A stretch of 64,000 bases of DNA, from contig NC_060892.1 in assembly GCF_014805685.1 (NCBI RefSeq), forward strand, positions 23,746,560 through 23,810,559. Reading direction: 5' to 3'. How positions within the stretch are numbered: the first letter of the stretch is position 1; each line of letters opens with the position of its first letter. Source of the DNA: Silurus meridionalis (Eukaryota; Chordata; Actinopteri; Siluriformes; Siluridae). Shown here piece after piece: positions 1 to 12,354 of the stretch. The notes under the pieces were generated by a model. The model was not told where the DNA came from. It made no database searches and saw only the letters and a list, made by a program, of their open reading frames with translations. A program made the translations under genes and the position numbers.

Positions 1-600
1 AAACAGAACGATCTATAAAGAGAGCAAGAGCATGAGAGAGAAAGAAGTAGAGAAATATACGTATATATCTGGTGAGAGGTGAGAAATAGACAGAGAAAGA
101 GTGTGAGAGAGAAAGATAGAGAGAGAGAGGAAAGGAAAGGACTGAGAGTGTTGAGGTGTGTGTGTATGTGTGAAGGAGAGCACTGAAAAGAGTTTGAAAG
201 AGAGAATGGAGGAGAGTGAGAGAGAACGACGGAGAGATAGAGAAAGCGAGAGAGAGCAAGCGTATGCGAGAAAAAGAGGCGAGAAAACGAAGAGAAAGAG
301 AAAGAAATAAGAGATGAGAGTGTTGAGTGAGAGATGGAGAAGCAAAAGAGACCGAGAGCGAGAGCATGAAATAGTGTGAAATAGAGTGAAAGAAAGCAGA
401 GAAAGACAGTGACAGAGAGAGAGAGAACAAGGGAGAGAAAGCAGGAGTGATGGAGAAAGAGAGAGCGAGTGCATGAGAGAGAAGAAGAAAAAAAGAGAGA
501 GAGAGAGAGTATGACAAAGAGAGAATGAGGGATCGAGAGAGGAAAAGCATGAGTGGGAATGAGGGAGAGAAAGAAGGAGAATAAAAGAGAGAAAGAATTG
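1..600. repeat. GA-rich low-complexity tract
   Basis: About 600 bases made almost only of A and G on the + strand, in irregular GAGA, GAAAG and GAGAGAGA runs. The apparent open frame on the minus strand (Ser/Leu-rich) is a by-product of the CT-rich complement and is not a gene. It is an imperfect, interrupted purine tract rather than a clean microsatellite, and it begins before the window. Confidence 0.9.
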
Positions 601-955
601 AAGATTGTCAGAAGATTCAAGAAACAGCTGTGCAGGCCGCAGCGGTGCAGTAAAACCAACAACACAACACGAGAAAGCTTTACAGATTATTGATTTTTGA
701 GTTGAAGATGTGTATTACACACGCTCTATTTACCACACACGCCCGCCTCCTACCCCCTGCCTCTCGACTTCCTGCCTCCTGCCTGCTGCCTCTCGACTTC
801 CTGCCTCACAAGGACAGCAGGAATATTTAACACACCAATATTCTTTAAGCGAACGGCAAGAAATCTCACACCTGGGTTCCTCAGCGCCACAGCTCTTAAT
901 CCAGAAAGGGAACTAGACCAGTTTATTTATTTGTATATACAGAAATTAATATATT
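601..955. other. Unassigned upstream sequence
   Basis: Mixed sequence with a CT-rich direct repeat near 760-805 (the phrase CTCGACTTCCTGCCTC occurs twice). A 68-codon open frame here has no recognisable domain or coding character and I do not call it a gene. Confidence 0.5.
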
Positions 956-1095
956 GCGCACTTTAGTTCTAACGAGTGATCCAGTGCCGTCATCGGCAAG
1001 GGAAAACTCCCCGAGACTTCATGAGGAAGTCTCAGACTCAAAGGGAACCCACTTATCTGGGTGACATCATTCATAATATTTGAATCTGTTTATTG
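956..1095 (+). repeat. Dispersed fish repeat, fragment (GGCAAGGAAAAACTCC type)
   Basis: Shares the ordered phrases GGCAAGGGAAAACTCC, CAGACTCAAAGGGAACCCA and ATCTGGGTGACATCA with better-preserved copies at about 25860-26010 and 48490-49070. This family is common in fish genomes; I do not know its class. The copy is partial and diverged. Confidence 0.7.
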
Positions 1096-1099
1096 ATGG

Positions 1100-1600
1100 A
1101 CGCTTGAATGCAAAACGGTTCATGGAAATGAAAAAATGTTTCATCAACATATAATAGTATTATACCTCGGACTACCAGACACGTGTAAAATGACAATATC
1201 GACTCGTTGGAACATCATTTCTTTATTTTTTTAATTTAGGAGAGATGCTCGAACATTCATATATATTTTGTATCATTATTCGATTTTTTTTTTCCTCTTT
1301 TTTTGGAATTTCATGGAATTACGAATAGTTTCTGTACACGCAAAGATTATATTTCAAACTGCTTTCTTGCACCTTTTTTTTCTGCATTTACATATAAACT
1401 TCTGCCTTGCTTAAACCTCAACACGGTTTGCCTCCTGTGCCTGTGTCATTTCACTTGCAAGAGATTCTCAGGGTGGTAGTTTTGAAATGTGTGAATGTGT
1501 CACTCCCTCCTCCCTAAAGTGACATCATAGATGTGGCACTTGTGCAACTTAACCCTTTACATACCCGATGAGTAAAATAAACTGCACCCTATATGTTTCA
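1100..1600. other. AT-rich sequence, nothing recognised
   Basis: T-tracts and AT-rich sequence upstream of the promoter region. No repeat family, exon or motif is recognised. Confidence 0.5.
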
Positions 1601-1602
1601 TA

Positions 1603-1757
1603 TACGATGTATGAGTCAAAAGTTTGTGGACACCTGACCATGTGGAATTGGAACTCTGGATTTGCAGTTATAATAAAAAAAACCTTTACTTTTCTGGGTT
1701 GATGTTCTACTGGATTATAAAGTGTTCTTGGGTGGGTTGTTAGTAAAGTCAAGTATG
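1603..1757 (-). mobile_element. Tc1-like composite element, partial copy
   Basis: Begins with the family end (CAAAAGTTTGTGGACACCTG) and continues with diverged antisense of the transposase C-terminal region, ending at the TAGTAAAGTCA phrase. Strongly decayed and truncated. Confidence 0.7.
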
Positions 1758-2039
1758 TCGAATTTATTGATAGAAGTGATCAGGCAGATTTTTTTTATTT
1801 TATTTGAATTTTTTTTCCAAAACAACTCAAACATTAAATTATATTATATTACATTCATTTACAATCACTATATTTTCTACATTTTTCGTAATAAAATTTA
1901 AATAAACATGAAAAAAAAATGGGGGTTGTGTGAAGAAATCTAATTCCCACCCATCCTACACATAAATTGCACGAAGGATTGGCTTTTTCCACTCGTCTGC
2001 TTATCCAATAAATGAAAGGCTAAATACCAAACGGAGTCA

Positions 2040-2260
2040 TGGTCCCTCTCTCAGCGCCCTACCCTGAATAAGAAATAAAGGTTTCCGCGCCCTATATAGA
2101 AGACTAAACGTTTCCAATAGGAAGCCGTTTGGGATCGAGCCAAAAGCGAGTTTTCTTGGTGCACCCGCGCTCAACCAATGGGGGCCACACGACGCGGGTC
2201 ACGTGACCGCCTGCCTCCACTCTTTCCCACCGCGTTCAGTCCGCGAGCGCAAGAAAGCGC
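2040..2260 (+). promoter_or_regulatory. CpG-rich promoter region with CCAAT box and palindromic E-box
   Basis: GC and CpG content rise sharply here relative to the AT-rich flanks. A CCAAT box lies at 2175-2179 and a perfect 12-bp palindrome GGTCACGTGACC at 2197-2208 contains the CACGTG E-box bound by USF, MITF/TFE or MYC-type bHLH-ZIP factors. A TATATA-like string at about 2092 is probably too far upstream of the CpG peak to be the main TATA box. These motifs, followed by an exon-like segment with a donor, suggest a CpG-island promoter read on the + strand. The exact start site cannot be read from sequence. Confidence 0.65.
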
Positions 2261-2620
2261 TCAAAGTGTCAGAGAGACGGCGGCGCGCGCGCAACTTTTT
2301 TTTCCCTTCTCTCTCTTTCTCCTTTTCTCTCTCTTTCTCTCTATCACACACACTCGAACTCTCTCACACCGCCGCCGCATCATCATCATCATCATCAACC
2401 TCCTCATCCTCTACCAGGGTTTATTCTCACCAAAACGGACTTTTCGTTGCCTCGGGACGACGACTCGGGGTCCACACAGAGCGGTCAGTATCACCGGGAC
2501 CGGGGTTTTAATTCTTCATTTCATTTTATTTTTATTTTTTATTATTTTTTATTTTATTCAAAGTCTTTTGTTTGGTCTGAAGTGTCACTCCGGCGGCGCT
2601 GTCAATCAAACTCTCCTGAG
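2230..2620 (+). other. Putative non-coding first exon (5' UTR)
   Basis: GC-rich segment downstream of the promoter motifs, ending at a good donor, GAG|GTAACT, at 2620/2621. It contains a CT-rich run at about 2297-2345 and a (CAT)n run at about 2378-2396. Open frames across it run through low-complexity sequence and show no domain, so I treat it as 5' UTR. The left boundary is a guess from where the CpG-rich block lies relative to the CCAAT and E-box. The next exon, with the first plausible start codon, is about 6 kb downstream. Confidence 0.5.
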
Positions 2621-3069
2621 GTAACTCGAGCTCGCGCGCTCGTTTCAATCAAATAAAATAAAATAAATAGAAAACAATTCGAAATTAACCGCTCGTAATT
2701 ATAATATTATAAAAGTAATATTATTATTATAAATATAAATGTTGTCTATCGTTTAAACTCAGCACCTGTTTGCATATTAATTTCGGTTATTATTAGTTTG
2801 CGACATCACCCCACTTTTTTTACGTCAGTTTATTATTGTCATTTTTAATACAATAAATATATAAACTATAATGTACTATATTTTATTTATTCATTTATTT
2901 ATTACAACAAATAGCTTGAATAGGATTTTTAACGACCCTTGACATTTCGTAGTCACTTTTATATTTTATATTTACTTTTGAACTGAATTGTGTTAAAAAT
3001 TAAAATGTGAAATTTGGCGTGTTTTTGAAGGACAAAAAAATAAATACCAAAAAGAAAGAGAGGGAAAAA

Positions 3070-3071
<2 letters not shown>

Positions 3072-3113
<42 letters not shown>
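3072..3113. repeat. (ATCT)n microsatellite
   Basis: About ten uninterrupted tetranucleotide units. Confidence 0.95.
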
Positions 3114-3242
3114 ACTACACGCACACATGTACATTTATTTTATTGTATTTATTTAATTATTTATTCATTTTTAAATGTAGCTTTAATGCCACCCATCCTG
3201 AGAGTGTGAGCGTTTGTGCGCATGCGTGCGTGGATGCATGGC

Positions 3243-3263
3243 ATGTATGTATGTATGTATGTA

Positions 3264-3296
<33 letters not shown>
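3243..3296. repeat. Compound (ATGT)n(GT)n microsatellite
   Basis: Seven ATGT units grade directly into about fourteen GT units. A further (AC)n run follows at 3366-3388. Confidence 0.95.
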
Positions 3297-3299
<3 letters not shown>

Positions 3300-3439
3300 C
3301 GCGCAAGCCTGCCAATGTACCGCATCGGTCTTTGTCTGTCTCTTTTGCTTCCCACACCTCCCCCTAACACACACACACACACACACACCTGAAGGCTAGA
3401 CATAATGATCAACAGTCTCATTCAGTCTGGATCAGTGCC

Positions 3440-3443
<4 letters not shown>

Positions 3444-3497
<54 letters not shown>
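3444..3497. repeat. (CT)n microsatellite
   Basis: About 27 uninterrupted CT units, followed by a looser CT-rich region to about 3590. Confidence 0.95.
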
Positions 3498-3501
<4 letters not shown>

Positions 3502-3690
3502 CCCTTCTCTCTATTGCACTTTCTGTCTATCTTTCTCTATCTTTTTCTGCCCCCCTCCCCTCTGTCTCTCTCTCTCATTTTTTCCCTTCTCCATGGCACC
3601 ACCACCACCTTTATTTCCTGCATCTCTTCCACTCTACAATCAAGGAGTGGCACGCAATGTTTGTTGGGGGCTAAGTTTTACTAGGCCGTA

Positions 3691-3693
<3 letters not shown>

Positions 3694-3749
<56 letters not shown>
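3694..3749. repeat. (CT)n microsatellite
   Basis: About 28 CT units, the second long CT run within 300 bases. Confidence 0.95.
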
Positions 3750-3753
<4 letters not shown>

Positions 3754-6700
3754 GCACAGGAAACCTGAACTACACTGTCTTCTTGTAAGTGACGGGGAAG
3801 GGAGCGATGAACAAGCAAACACCCTCATGAAAACATGAAAGGCAACATTGTCTCCATACATGAGAGAGTGAAGGAGAGAACCTCATTTTTTTTCCTTTTC
3901 TCTTTTTTTTTCTCTCCTTTCGTGCCAGTTTTAGCATGCACATACAAAATTGCAGGGCAGCAGTCCCGGTCTGTCTGGTGTACGTTCCGCAGCTTCCATT
4001 TGTCCTGCAATAAAGATCATAGCATGCTCGCCATGCTCGCCTGGTCATCAAGCTGTGCATCGAAAACTTTTGTATTGTTTTGTATTGCACTTTTATAGAA
4101 TATAGTAGAACTTTATTGGACATGCTTGTGTTTGCCTCGACCCCTCATTATTCTATGTCTCTCATGATTTATGTGTGCTCCCTTTATAGTGCAGATATTT
4201 CTTAATATTCGGGATGAAACAGATTTTTGTGTTTTTAAAGGCACGCACGGTCGTAACGTTTAGCCCTAGGTGTAGCGTGCGTGGTGTTATTTGCTTGAGC
4301 AGTCATTGTTGAGTGTAAGAGCACTGGGAAAGACAACATAAGACAAAAAAACACCCTCCCCAAATCCCCTCCTCTACTTTAATCCTTTGAAGGAACGTCA
4401 TAAAAGGTTCAATAGAAGCAACCAGCTGTTTTTTTTTTTTTTTTTCCTTTTTCGCACATCCATTGAGGCATTCTGCCTGCCAGCGAATAGGAGGCCCACT
4501 CACGCACAAGGACGGTTTATCCACAGCCAAAGGTTCGACCTGACCTGACGATTGACACCAAGTCGTACATGACTGGGGTCATATAATTACCTGTCTGTAA
4601 TTTTGACAACCAGTACAATCCGAATGAATTTCCCTTAAACCATCAGCTAAAGTATATAAAAATACAGCAGGTTGTGCCTAGATCAAATTTGTGTGCTTCT
4701 GCACCTGCATCCAACTCTTCCTTTTTTTTTTTCTTTTCTTTTTTTTTTACTTTCACCTATTGAGAGATTAGTTACAGATTTTCTACAGGTTTTTATTTTT
4801 TATTCACGGGTTGGCGTATTTTTGTTTTCTGTTCCCTCGGGGAAACCGTCTGGCTCGGAAGAGGTTAATTGTTTTCGAATCTTTATTCGTCTAGAGATGG
4901 TGGAGGAACGACGAGCATAATCAACCCGCTGGCCGTTTGAGTGGTTATGGATTAGAGAGGGCGAGGGGAAAAAAAAAAGCAGCGTGAGAGACAGAGGAGG
5001 CGAGGGAGAAGGAGCGGAGAAGGGGGGGGAGAAAAGTGAAAGGGTTCTGTATACTCGCCGCAGGGGTTGTCTGGGAGCACAGGCCTGTTTAGTCGGCACC
5101 CCATGTGAGCTGTGAGCCTTGACCCCTGAAATGCCCATCCCTGCTCCAGGTGCATGGCTCTCCTCTAGTAAGCTTAGCGCACACACACCCACCCACCCAC
5201 CCTCTCCTTTACTTAAGAGGGCTTAGGCTAACACACCATGACGACATAAACCTTCCAGTTTTTCAGCTCGTCCTATTGTGATTTTGTTCGTGTGCTGTGG
5301 AGGCTGCATAGCTGAGCAAGGATGGGTTAAACCAAATGTCCTGCTCTCAACATGTCTCAATGTCAGCCTGAGGTTTTTCTGTGTAAGAGGAAAAAAAAAA
5401 GAAAGAAAGAATTTTAAGCTAACCCCCAAAAAAAGAAAAAAACAACCCTACATACAAGGAGAAACAATGCGTTGTAATATTCATGAATGTGTTAATCAGG
5501 AGCTTGTAGGGTGTAATTATTGCAGCATATGATCATGTCGGAGAAACCACCTCAGGCCGTGGTGACAGCCGCTCGCTGCTGTTCATGCAGTTTAATATAA
5601 ATGTCTGTGTGGACTGAACCATGATGCAGCCCATTAGCCTCGGTGTACAGTTACTGAGGCGGTTAATATATACGTCCCGCTACCATCTGGATGAAGTGAG
5701 TGAAGAGCCGAAAAGAGACGAGGTGTGCAGGTCTCTACTAAACATGAGGAGGGTTTATTTTTTATATTTATTTTCCACTGTTAGGGTCAGTTTTTTTTTT
5801 TTGTTTGATAAGCTTCCCTGCTCCATGAATCATTAAATAAAATGTGTGTAGATTTTATTTCATTCATCTTTGTTCAAAACGTTTGGTGACAAGGATCATC
5901 TACTCATCTTTATATCATATAAAGCTGCATCAATTATTATTCTGGCACCAGTGAACTACTGTAAGAAATGATTTTATTTTATTATTAATTTTTTAGTTTT
6001 TCTGTCAGTCAGTGAACATCTGCTTCATTTCTTTATGTCAGGAAATACGAATTTCTATTATTATTTTTATTATTATACATTTTTTGTTTTATTTCTTTGA
6101 ATCTTTTTTTTGTGTTCTGTTAGATGCTGATCAATAAGCGACGTCCGACCTAGCGTGAAGCATCTGGAAACATCTGGACTTAGATCAGTAGTCGTTCTAA
6201 TCTGTTCTAAAAAGATGTTTATCTAGAATAAAAAAAAGTTACTTGTAAGAGCTTATTTCAGTGCCAAAGCCTGAGGGGGTGCTTCACACAGCACAAGCCA
6301 ATGAGTTGGATCGAGTCCCAGTTTCCTTCCTTCTCCTCAGATGACGATTAAAATCGCCATGATTTTGAAACGAATCAAATATGACGAGTCAAAACGTTGT
6401 TGTTCGCATTAAAAAAAAAAAAACCTTAAAACTAAAGAGTAAAGCAAGTGGCTGAGATTTTACAAATGGTCCAGACTCCATCAAAGCGGAACAGATGCTG
6501 GCGAGGTGATTATTTCATTTATTTGATGAGGTTGACTAATATAGTGACACCTCTGATCTTTCAGGAGATCGTTTAGATCATTTAATAGAACAAAAGTTTA
6601 AAAGAGGAAAAATTACCCGCCCCATTGTTACGATTCAAACCCAAACTCCTGCAATCATCGAATCTGATGACGTGTTCGTAATTTAATCATTTTCTATCTC

Positions 6701-7839
6701 ATTTGAATGGATTATGTATTAAATTATTACTGAAAAAAGATATATTGTCTTTTTGTTGCAATGCATCCACAGATCAAATCACGAGAATTAACCTCATAAT
6801 TGGTACACGCATTCCTTCAGCGACCCGAAGTGTAAAATATAACCCTTATTATTCAGCTCTGGTGCGTGTCTGCGTGGCTAACGTGACTTCTTTGTTTAGA
6901 TTCGGACATCGGTTTGTCCGAAAAATCTTGTTTCGTCGGAACAATAAACTCCGAGCTCCCAAGAGGCCACTTGATTCGTGAACCCTCATGAAGCTCCAGC
7001 GTCATGAATGGAGGTATTGGACTGGTTAATCTCTGGAGACGAGTGCATCCTAAATCCCCCGGGTCTTTTTTTTTTTTTTCTTCCCGATCACCTCCTAATT
7101 CATGTTAAACAGTCCTTTTATTTCGAGTGCGTTTGCACTCGAGCGAAATCCAGAGAACTGTAACGGAAGGTTGGTCAGAGGAGGAAATGAATTGACCCCT
7201 GGTGGGATCGGTTTCCTACACTCCAACTAAAGAAGTGCTCTAGAGCCTTTGAACATTACAAGTGTCTGTGTTTGAAGCACTACCATTTTTCTTTGTGTCC
7301 GAGCGGACAAACGAAAGAATCCAGCTCCCATAAACTAGCCGGACTGACCGGCATGAAACACTCTTTATCCTTTATCCCAGGGATTTCCAGCACCCAGAAT
7401 CTGTAGCCTTGACGCAGTTTGCGTGGCCGTGCTGTGTTTTTGTAAGCCGGTATCAATTCTATAGATCAATAACTGTAAACACGTGGTGGAAGAGTCTGAT
7501 CAAAGTAGTGACATTTTGGAAAATGTTTTGATGCTGTTTGCTCAAGAGGAAGTCAGTAGGCAGGCAGTATCATGCATATAGCTAAATGAAAAAAAAATAT
7601 ATATTTTTGTATTTTTATAAAATGTCAAAGGTGGCTTCTAAATGTCATATATTTCATTTAATTTTTTTAATCCCTTACAAAATAAAACAAACACTATATA
7701 AATAACAACATTTGGAATATGAGGTTTTTTGTTAAATATGTTCATGGTTTACTTTTTAATTGTTTTACTCTACATTTATTACTATACCTTAAATTTAGTT
7801 GCATCATGTAAATCTTATATAGTGAAATAATGTTTATAA

Positions 7840-8198
7840 TATGATTATATATATATATATATAATTTGTTTTTTTTTTTTTTTTATAATTATTTGAGTAT
7901 TTTAGATTTTTTTGGTTAATTGTGTATTATTAATAATAATAATAATATTAGTTGCAGTAGTAGTAGTATTAATATGTATAAAACTGATTGATTGTCAGCT
8001 TTAAAGGTGTGATACATGATTTGGAAATAAACAAATAAGCACTGGTACAGAAAGCCTTGAAAATATGTAGAACATTTAGAAAAGAGAAAGTTGCTTGTGT
8101 GAACTCTGCAAGAGCACAGAGAAAGTGGCAAATTATTATTATTTTTATTTTTGTTTGTTTTATAAAATAAAATAATGATATATATATATAATTTTAAA

Positions 8199-8260
<62 letters not shown>
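7840..8260. repeat. AT-rich block with (AT)n microsatellites
   Basis: A short (AT)n at about 7846-7863, a (TAA)n-like run near 7927-7950 and a long (AT)n at about 8203-8258. The rest is AT-rich spacer. Confidence 0.9.
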
Positions 8261-8262
<2 letters not shown>

Positions 8263-8625
8263 GCAAATTCATATAAAAAAAATTCTAAATAAATAATACA
8301 TAAAAAAATAAATGTGTTCTTTAAAAAAAAACCTCAACACAATTATGCATCTATATGTAAAAAACCTTTTTATTAAAAACCTTGGTGAGCTAAAGCTTTC
8401 AGTCAGCTGAATTCCACATGATTCTAATGCCACTTTGTGTATAATTTTTTTTTTTTTTTTTTTTTTTTTTCTTTCAGGCTTATTGAGGTTAGTTTTTGTA
8501 TGACAGCAGTCAGTCTGTAATCAGGGAGGGGGGAAAAGATTTTTGAATATCTAATGCAGATGTGTAACTTGAGGCTGTTTGTTCCACCCGAGTGCACTTT
8601 AAACTAAGCTTTTATACACCTGCAG

Positions 8626-8718
8626 GGTTCTAGATCAATTGAAGCCGTTTATTTACATCTGTGGCAAAATAATCAGTGTTGCTTATTGTGTGATTTCAGT
8701 TTTAGAAGATGGATGGAG
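8626..8718 (+). CDS. Start-codon exon of an unrecognised gene (coding part 8709-8718)
   Basis: ATG at 8709-8711 has A at -3 and G at +4, a strong start context. It is followed by GAT GGA G and a donor GAG|GTAAGG at 8718/8719, leaving phase 1. Two acceptors are possible. One is TTTATACACCTGCAG at 8625, giving a 93-nt exon with 83 nt of leader. The other is TGTGATTTCAG at 8699, giving a 19-nt micro-exon. The coding part joins in phase with the exon at 19895-19981, giving MDGACPDADSYQ and on. I do not recognise the protein. No signal peptide is visible. Support is splice-site quality, start context and phase agreement, not homology, so the call is provisional. Confidence 0.45.
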
Positions 8719-8997
8719 GTAAGGATGCCAACACGGATTAAACATTTCATCTCACATTTCTGAATCGTCTTCCTCTTTGTAAAACATACTTAAAAATTGA
8801 ATTTAAATGTGTTTTGTTCCAGTTGCAAATATGAATCAAACAACCAGATTTGGGTGAAGGATGTACTTTAGTGTTACTAACCATTTTCAGATGAAAGCAG
8901 CTAAAGGAAGAAATTGCCATATGGCCTTATGGATTAATTTGCATATACATTTATTAATTATGATCAGTGGCTTATCAGATTGCATACGATGGTACTA

Positions 8998-9245
8998 GGC
9001 AGTTGTTGGGAACGGTGGCTGGTAATCAGTGACTGGTTGTTGGGAACGGTGGCAATCAGGGACACGTTGGTGGAAATGGCAGCGATTATATACTGGTTGT
9101 TGGAAACAGCAGTGATCTGGGTATAACAGCGATCAACTAGTTGTTGGGAACTGTGGTAAACAAGCTGTGACTGGTTGTTGGGAACGACTGTGAAATCTGA
9201 CTGGTTGTTGGGAATGGCGGTGATCAGCGACTGGTTTGATGGCAG
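8998..9245. repeat. Degenerate minisatellite with GACTGGTTGTTGGGAA core
   Basis: The phrase (A/G)CTGGTTGTTGG(G/A)AA recurs about six or seven times at irregular spacing of roughly 30-45 bases, with GGCAGCGAT or GGTGATCAGC-type filler between. The copies are diverged, so the array is old or assembled by unequal exchange. It is not coding. Confidence 0.7.
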
Positions 9246-10223
9246 CTGCCGTGTGTGTTACTATGTGTTACATGCTTTGTGTAGTGAATTTGGGGGTATG
9301 AAAGGCGCTGTATTAATTAAACACATGAATGAAGAATGCTTCAGGATGAGATCTGTGACATTTATTTAGATGCTGAAAATAAACAAAGAATCCATACTGC
9401 AACAAAATCACCATAGCCAGTAAAATATCTGGGATAGAAGTAAATTCAAGGAATATTTCTCTGTATTCGATTGTAATGGGTTTGATAAATTGGATTATTG
9501 AGCATGTTTTTACTTATTTTAATCCTGAGATGCCAAAAATAAAATATAATAGAGTTAAGCACAGCCCGTTAGTCCAAGAGTTTGTGTTCATAATTGTTTC
9601 ATGCTAAGCAAATGTCTTTTTTTTTAATCATCATTCTAACATCATGCCTTCAAAACAAGGGACATCAAAGGGTTTCAGAAATATATTTTTTTTGCAAATG
9701 TCAACACATTTTAAATCACACACTGCAACACTTGTGTATATAAACTGAGGTTTGTGTGTGTGTGTGGGTGGGGGGGTGTTGGATGGATGGAGTGATTTAA
9801 GGCGAAGGTTTAAATATAACCGTTTCAAATTCACAGCATTGAAGATTGAAGAGAGCTCATAATCTGGTGGCTGTGTATCTCAGCTGGATGTGCAGGTCTG
9901 TACGACTGCTGCCCCTTTTCTGAACCCCCCCTCTGGTTTTTTTTTTTTTTTTTTTGTGCTGAGTCTACAGAAAAAGTACAGGAATAGTGGAAAAAAAAAA
10001 AATAGCATGCCTTTGTCTCTTCCTCCTGCTGCCTGCCACCGTTTCAGTTTCTCTCTCCTTCTCTTTCCGTCTCTTACCCAAACCTTTCTGTCAAGGCCTA
10101 CGTCTCAGCCAGTGGGCGGACGACGGATGGTGGTGGGTGGTAGAACGGGGGATTGTGGGTACCGAGAGGCAGGGGTTGAACAAAGGAGCACTGTCACTGC
10201 TTTTCAGGGTGGTTGAGCTGCTC

Positions 10224-10257
10224 GGGGTGGGTTATGATGGGGGTGGGGGTATAGGGG
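10224..10257 (+). other. G-quadruplex-like G-run cluster
   Basis: Five runs of three to five G occur within 34 bases, with loops of 1, 7, 1 and 4 bases. This meets the common G3+N1-7 pattern. The surrounding 10090-10260 is generally G-rich on this strand. Confidence 0.6.
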
Positions 10258-12354
10258 TCTATGCGGGACGCCGAAAATGGCAAATGAAATATAGAAAAGG
10301 GACCTTCAAGAGTAGGGACAAGCAGCGAGTGTTCACACGTCCAGGGAGGCTCGCTTGTGGAGTTTGGTGTTTGCTGTTCATTGTACAGTGTTTGTTTAGT
10401 CCTCTTCTTTTATCTGTGCAGCTGTTCCCTAAAAACCATAAGTGAACGAGCCACATGGAGATGAATAGAAGGCAGCTGCTAGCAATTTCATGCTAAAGGG
10501 TCTGGCTTGAAGTTTACATGTGCTTCCATTAGCTCTCCTTTGCTATGTGATTTATACAGGACAGTACGTTCATAGGAGGGTTTCATAGCGGGGGTACATT
10601 CATAGAGGCAAAATTATGCCCCTTTTTATAGCTCAATGCCTTTTTAACTCTTTGCATTGTCTTTTTTTTCTCCTCCTTCTTCTTCTTTATCTTTGCATTT
10701 CAAAGGTCAGAGAGCCAGAGCATGCAAAATTAAAGTATGTGCTGTTCCTGAGGTTTTTCCATGAAGAGACCTATTCGTGGCATCACTCAGGACTCTTAAA
10801 GCTGTAATGATGGTAAGTGATGTTTTTCCTCACAGGATAGTTTGTCTGTTGTGAGGATGATTTGTACTGTCCTTTTACCTGTTTGTGTGTTCTTACCGGG
10901 TCGCAAAAACGTGGGGAAATATCTACAGATCTGACACTGTATTATTTGTGTTTTGCCCTTTAAGACCCCCTATCTAAATTTACATAAGGCACGATTTTAC
11001 TTTTTTTTTTTTTTCGCTCTTGCAGCAAGTTCACCTGTTAAAACAAGTGTTAAGTGAACCCTTGAACGTTTATTTTGTGGAGGAGGTGAGAATAAAAAAC
11101 AAGCAATGATAATAACAAAGAGACAGACAGCTTCTGGCGAAGAAAAGGGAAAAAATAATTGCAACCTGTAACCGAAAATATGACTGGTTTCTAAAATGAA
11201 TCTCAATGGCAAGTTCACATTCTCCAAACCCCATGTGTATAATAAGTGGAGATCCATTAGCTAATGAGTCAATAAAGCCCTCGAAACTGCACAAGGATAC
11301 ACGCACCCCCCACCAGCCATCCTGTGAGAATATTTTCACAACTAAACTGGTCTGTATAGAACATGTTGGAGACCCGGTCTGTGGTTTCCACTGCAGCTTA
11401 TACAACTCTTCTTTGTGTTACTAGAGGAAATAAAATGCATGACAGTACAAAAAAACATGAACATGTGTGATAAACTTTTAGATCCTGTTAACTGTGCATG
11501 TAAAGCAAATGCTGTGTTTGAACACCAGTGGTCCTAATTTGCATTTCTCCTCAAGTTAAAATATACAGAGAGCATGCTGGTCACATGTTCACATTCTTTC
11601 ATGAACAAATCTGCATTTCCGAATCTAAATATTTAACAATTACACAACTATATTGATAACAAGCCCTTTGTTAGCTTTTAAACAACACCTGAAGTAATGG
11701 GAATCACTTTAACCTTGGTTTAGTCAGATTCTTCAGAGAAATTAGACATTTGTTTATTTATCGTTGATATCTTTTACAAAATTCAGCCTCAGGGTATAAC
11801 AATGGCTTATTTATTTCTGTTTTTATTTTTTGGTCTCAGAACAAATAATAAACATTTTTCAATTTATATTTCCAATATTATATTAAAATTGTTTTAAGTC
11901 CAATTATGATTTGGAATTTCCCCATTATGACATTTTCCGAGTAAATTATCACGATTTGAGGGCAAACACCGAATAAAAACCATACACACAGTTTCTGTGA
12001 CCAAAGTCAATATCGATTACATTGATTTTGCACATCGCGTCTGCTGAGACAGATAAAAGTTAGTGCCTAAATACACCCTGTGTGGTATTCTTTAAACCAG
12101 AATAGATTTCCAGTCATGTCCAGGATGTCTTGTATTTTTTATAATTGGCATTCAAACACAAATTATCTCTGTATAAATCCTGCATACTGACCTCATTTTA
12201 ACACAAATTGACCACAGCACGTTCATATCCACCTCTCATAACTTGCCTGCCCAATTCTTTGACGTGCCCCGTCATCGTTTTATGATGAATGTTATATTTT
12301 CTAAACATTACAATTCACGTTTCGTCCACATTTGCTATTGTAATAAGTGTGGTA

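Larger units (their letters stand above)
2621..8625 (+). other. Putative intron 1
   Basis: Stretch between the donor at 2621 and the acceptor near 8625 (or 8699). It holds the microsatellites at 3072-3749 and AT-rich DNA at 7560-8340. I see no recognisable repeat or exon in 3800-7560 apart from homopolymer tracts. Much of 5540-7500 is balanced, non-repetitive sequence of unknown role. Confidence 0.5.

Noticed and set aside
13..474. 153-codon minus-strand open frame
   Set aside because: It is the Ser/Leu-rich reading of a GA-rich tract and has no coding character.
2178..2624. Open frames of 100-148 codons across the CpG-rich exon
   Set aside because: They run through CT-rich and CAT-repeat low complexity and across the splice donor, with no domain. 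The segment fits a 5' UTR exon better.
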